From Verrucomicrobiota bacterium (GTDB lineage: Bacteria > Verrucomicrobiota > Verrucomicrobiia > Opitutales > UBA2995): a stretch of DNA of 64,000 nucleotides. The position numbers and the translations under genes are program-made. Under the pieces are notes generated by a model that had not been told where the DNA came from, did not search any database, and saw nothing but the letters and a program-made list of their open reading frames with translations. Location of the stretch: the NCBI GenBank assembly GCA_027622555.1, contig JAQBYJ010000010.1, positions 19,249-83,248 on the forward strand, written 5' to 3'. Numbering within the stretch: position 1 is the first letter of the stretch; the number at the start of each line of letters is the position of its first letter. Positions 63,206 to 64,000 of this stretch are shown piece after piece.

Positions 63206-64000
63206 ATGGCCAGGAAAGTTAGATTTGAGCAAGTGGGTGGGTTATACGACGTGATCAACCGAGGCAATTATCGTACTTGGGTGTTCGAGACCGAAGGAGC
63301 CAGGAAATCCTTCGAGAATACGCTTCTTGAAGCTTGCGAACGTTCTGGGTGGATCCTGCATGCCTATTGCGTAATGGGTAACCACTACCATCTTGCTGTG
63401 GAGACTCCCGAGCCCAATCTGAGTGAGGGGATGCGTTGGCTGCAAAGCGTCTTCGCGATGCGTTTCAATCGTTATCGTAAAGAGAACGGACATATCTTCC
63501 AGGGCCGCTATAGGAGTATTGTGGTAGGGGATGCGGAACGCCTGGGCTGGCTTTGCCATTACATTCATTTAAATCCGGTCAGAGCTGGGATCTGCTCTGT
63601 GGCGGATTTGCCTGCCTATAGGTTTTCCAGCTTCGCCCAACTTTGGGACAAGCGCAAGCGTCCCCCGTGCCTATTCTTGGATACCTGCCTTGATTCGGCG
63701 GGTGGTTTAAAGGACACACCAGCTGGGCGTCGCAAATACCAGGAGTATCTGAAATGGTTGGCGGAGGATGAACCGTGTCAAAAGGAGATGGAATTCCAGA
63801 AGATGAGCAAGGGTTGGGCACTTGGGACTAAAGTCTTTCGGGAGAGTCTGCTCAAGGAGGAAAAGGCTCTGAAGGCTTGCATGGCCTTGGGAGTGAACGA
63901 AGCCAGAGAAATGCGTGAAGTGGCGTGGAGTCTGAGGCTCAGAACCTGCCTAAAGATCCTGGGGAAAAGGCGCTCCGAGATTGAAGCCGAGCTGAAGTCA
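63206..64000 (+). CDS. REP-associated tyrosine transposase (RAYT/Y1_Tnp), 5' part
   Basis: 265 codons from the ATG at 63206 open to the window edge, so the 3' end is missing. It starts MARKVRFEQVGGLYDVINRGN, the usual RAYT beginning. The HUH motif is GNHYHL (about residues 62-67), followed by QSVFAMRFNRYRKENGHIFQGRYRSIVV, where the Tyr in GRYRS is the likely nucleophile, and HYIHLNPVRAGI. The C-terminal part has the ILGKRRSEIEAEL helix seen in longer RAYTs with a DNA-binding tail. RAYTs move short palindromic REP sequences; the adjacent repeat array and the GC-rich element at 62109-62227 are candidate partners. Confidence 0.9.
   Translation, partial: MARKVRFEQVGGLYDVINRGNYRTWVFETEGARKSFENTLLEACERSGWILHAYCVMGNHYHLAVETPEPNLSEGMRWLQSVFAMRFNRYRKENGHIFQGRYRSIVVGDAERLGWLCHYIHLNPVRAGICSVADLPAYRFSSFAQLWDKRKRPPCLFLDTCLDSAGGLKDTPAGRRKYQEYLKWLAEDEPCQKEMEFQKMSKGWALGTKVFRESLLKEEKALKACMALGVNEAREMREVAWSLRLRTCLKILGKRRSEIEAELKS

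Noticed and set aside
63242..63821. Antisense open frames opposite the RAYT gene
   Set aside because: They are shadows of a clearly coding plus-strand gene with HUH motifs.

Overview
The window looks like a chromosomal segment of a marine-type Verrucomicrobiota bacterium (probably Opitutae/Puniceicoccales-like); this assignment is inference from gene content, not a search. Pointers are two signal-peptide sulfatases, an altronate dehydratase beside a tagaturonate-epimerase-like gene, several lipoproteins, two tripartite RND exporters, OleA/OleB-like genes, generally weak Shine-Dalgarno sites and a RAYT-type transposase. Composition is moderate (I judge mid-40s % G+C by eye), with no large foreign island except the last ~2 kb.

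Layout. 1-2.1 kb: partial enolase-superfamily gene and a sulfatase (minus). 2.1-5.2 kb: GT2 glycosyltransferase and a radical SAM protein with a B12-binding-like N-terminus. 5.5-9.3 kb: sugar ABC importer made of only two genes, a double ATPase and a permease fused to its own periplasmic binding domain. 9.3-13.3 kb: RDD membrane protein, propeller lipoprotein, typA. 13.4-19.2 kb: RND operon 1 (adaptor-pump-OMF, plus). 19.2-21.5 kb: coupled sulfatase/TPR pair. 21.6-27.3 kb: RND operon 2 (OMF-adaptor-pump, minus). 27.5-35.9 kb: AhpD-like protein, Gre-like factor, beta-CASP nuclease, purH, M48 and M20 peptidases, Pal-like lipoprotein, CbiX-like chelatase and a truncated response regulator. 36-47 kb: tRNA-Lys, ECF sigma/anti-sigma pair, dapA-dapB-ruvA, pilT, fabD, lepA-lepB, malQ. 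47-54.7 kb: a tightly packed eight-gene minus operon (KAS-II, ACP, two CrtI-like oxidoreductases, FabZ, FabI-like, OleA-like, OleB-like), read here as a dedicated secondary lipid/polyene pathway. 54.8-62 kb: galE, NtrC-type regulator, pseudouridine synthase, uxaA and a uxaE-like gene. 62-64 kb: accessory patch with a GC-rich foldable element, tRNA-Met, a duplicate of the tRNA 3' end, GIY-YIG gene, short-repeat array and a partial RAYT transposase.

How the genes fit together: sulfatases, the sugar importer, the enolase-superfamily enzyme and the altronate/tagaturonate genes fit a life on sulfated, uronate-rich polysaccharide. The RND systems handle export. The most unusual items are the eight-gene acyl-carrier operon, the one-polypeptide permease/binding protein, a foldable leader abutting the purH start codon, and the repeat/RAYT patch at the right edge.
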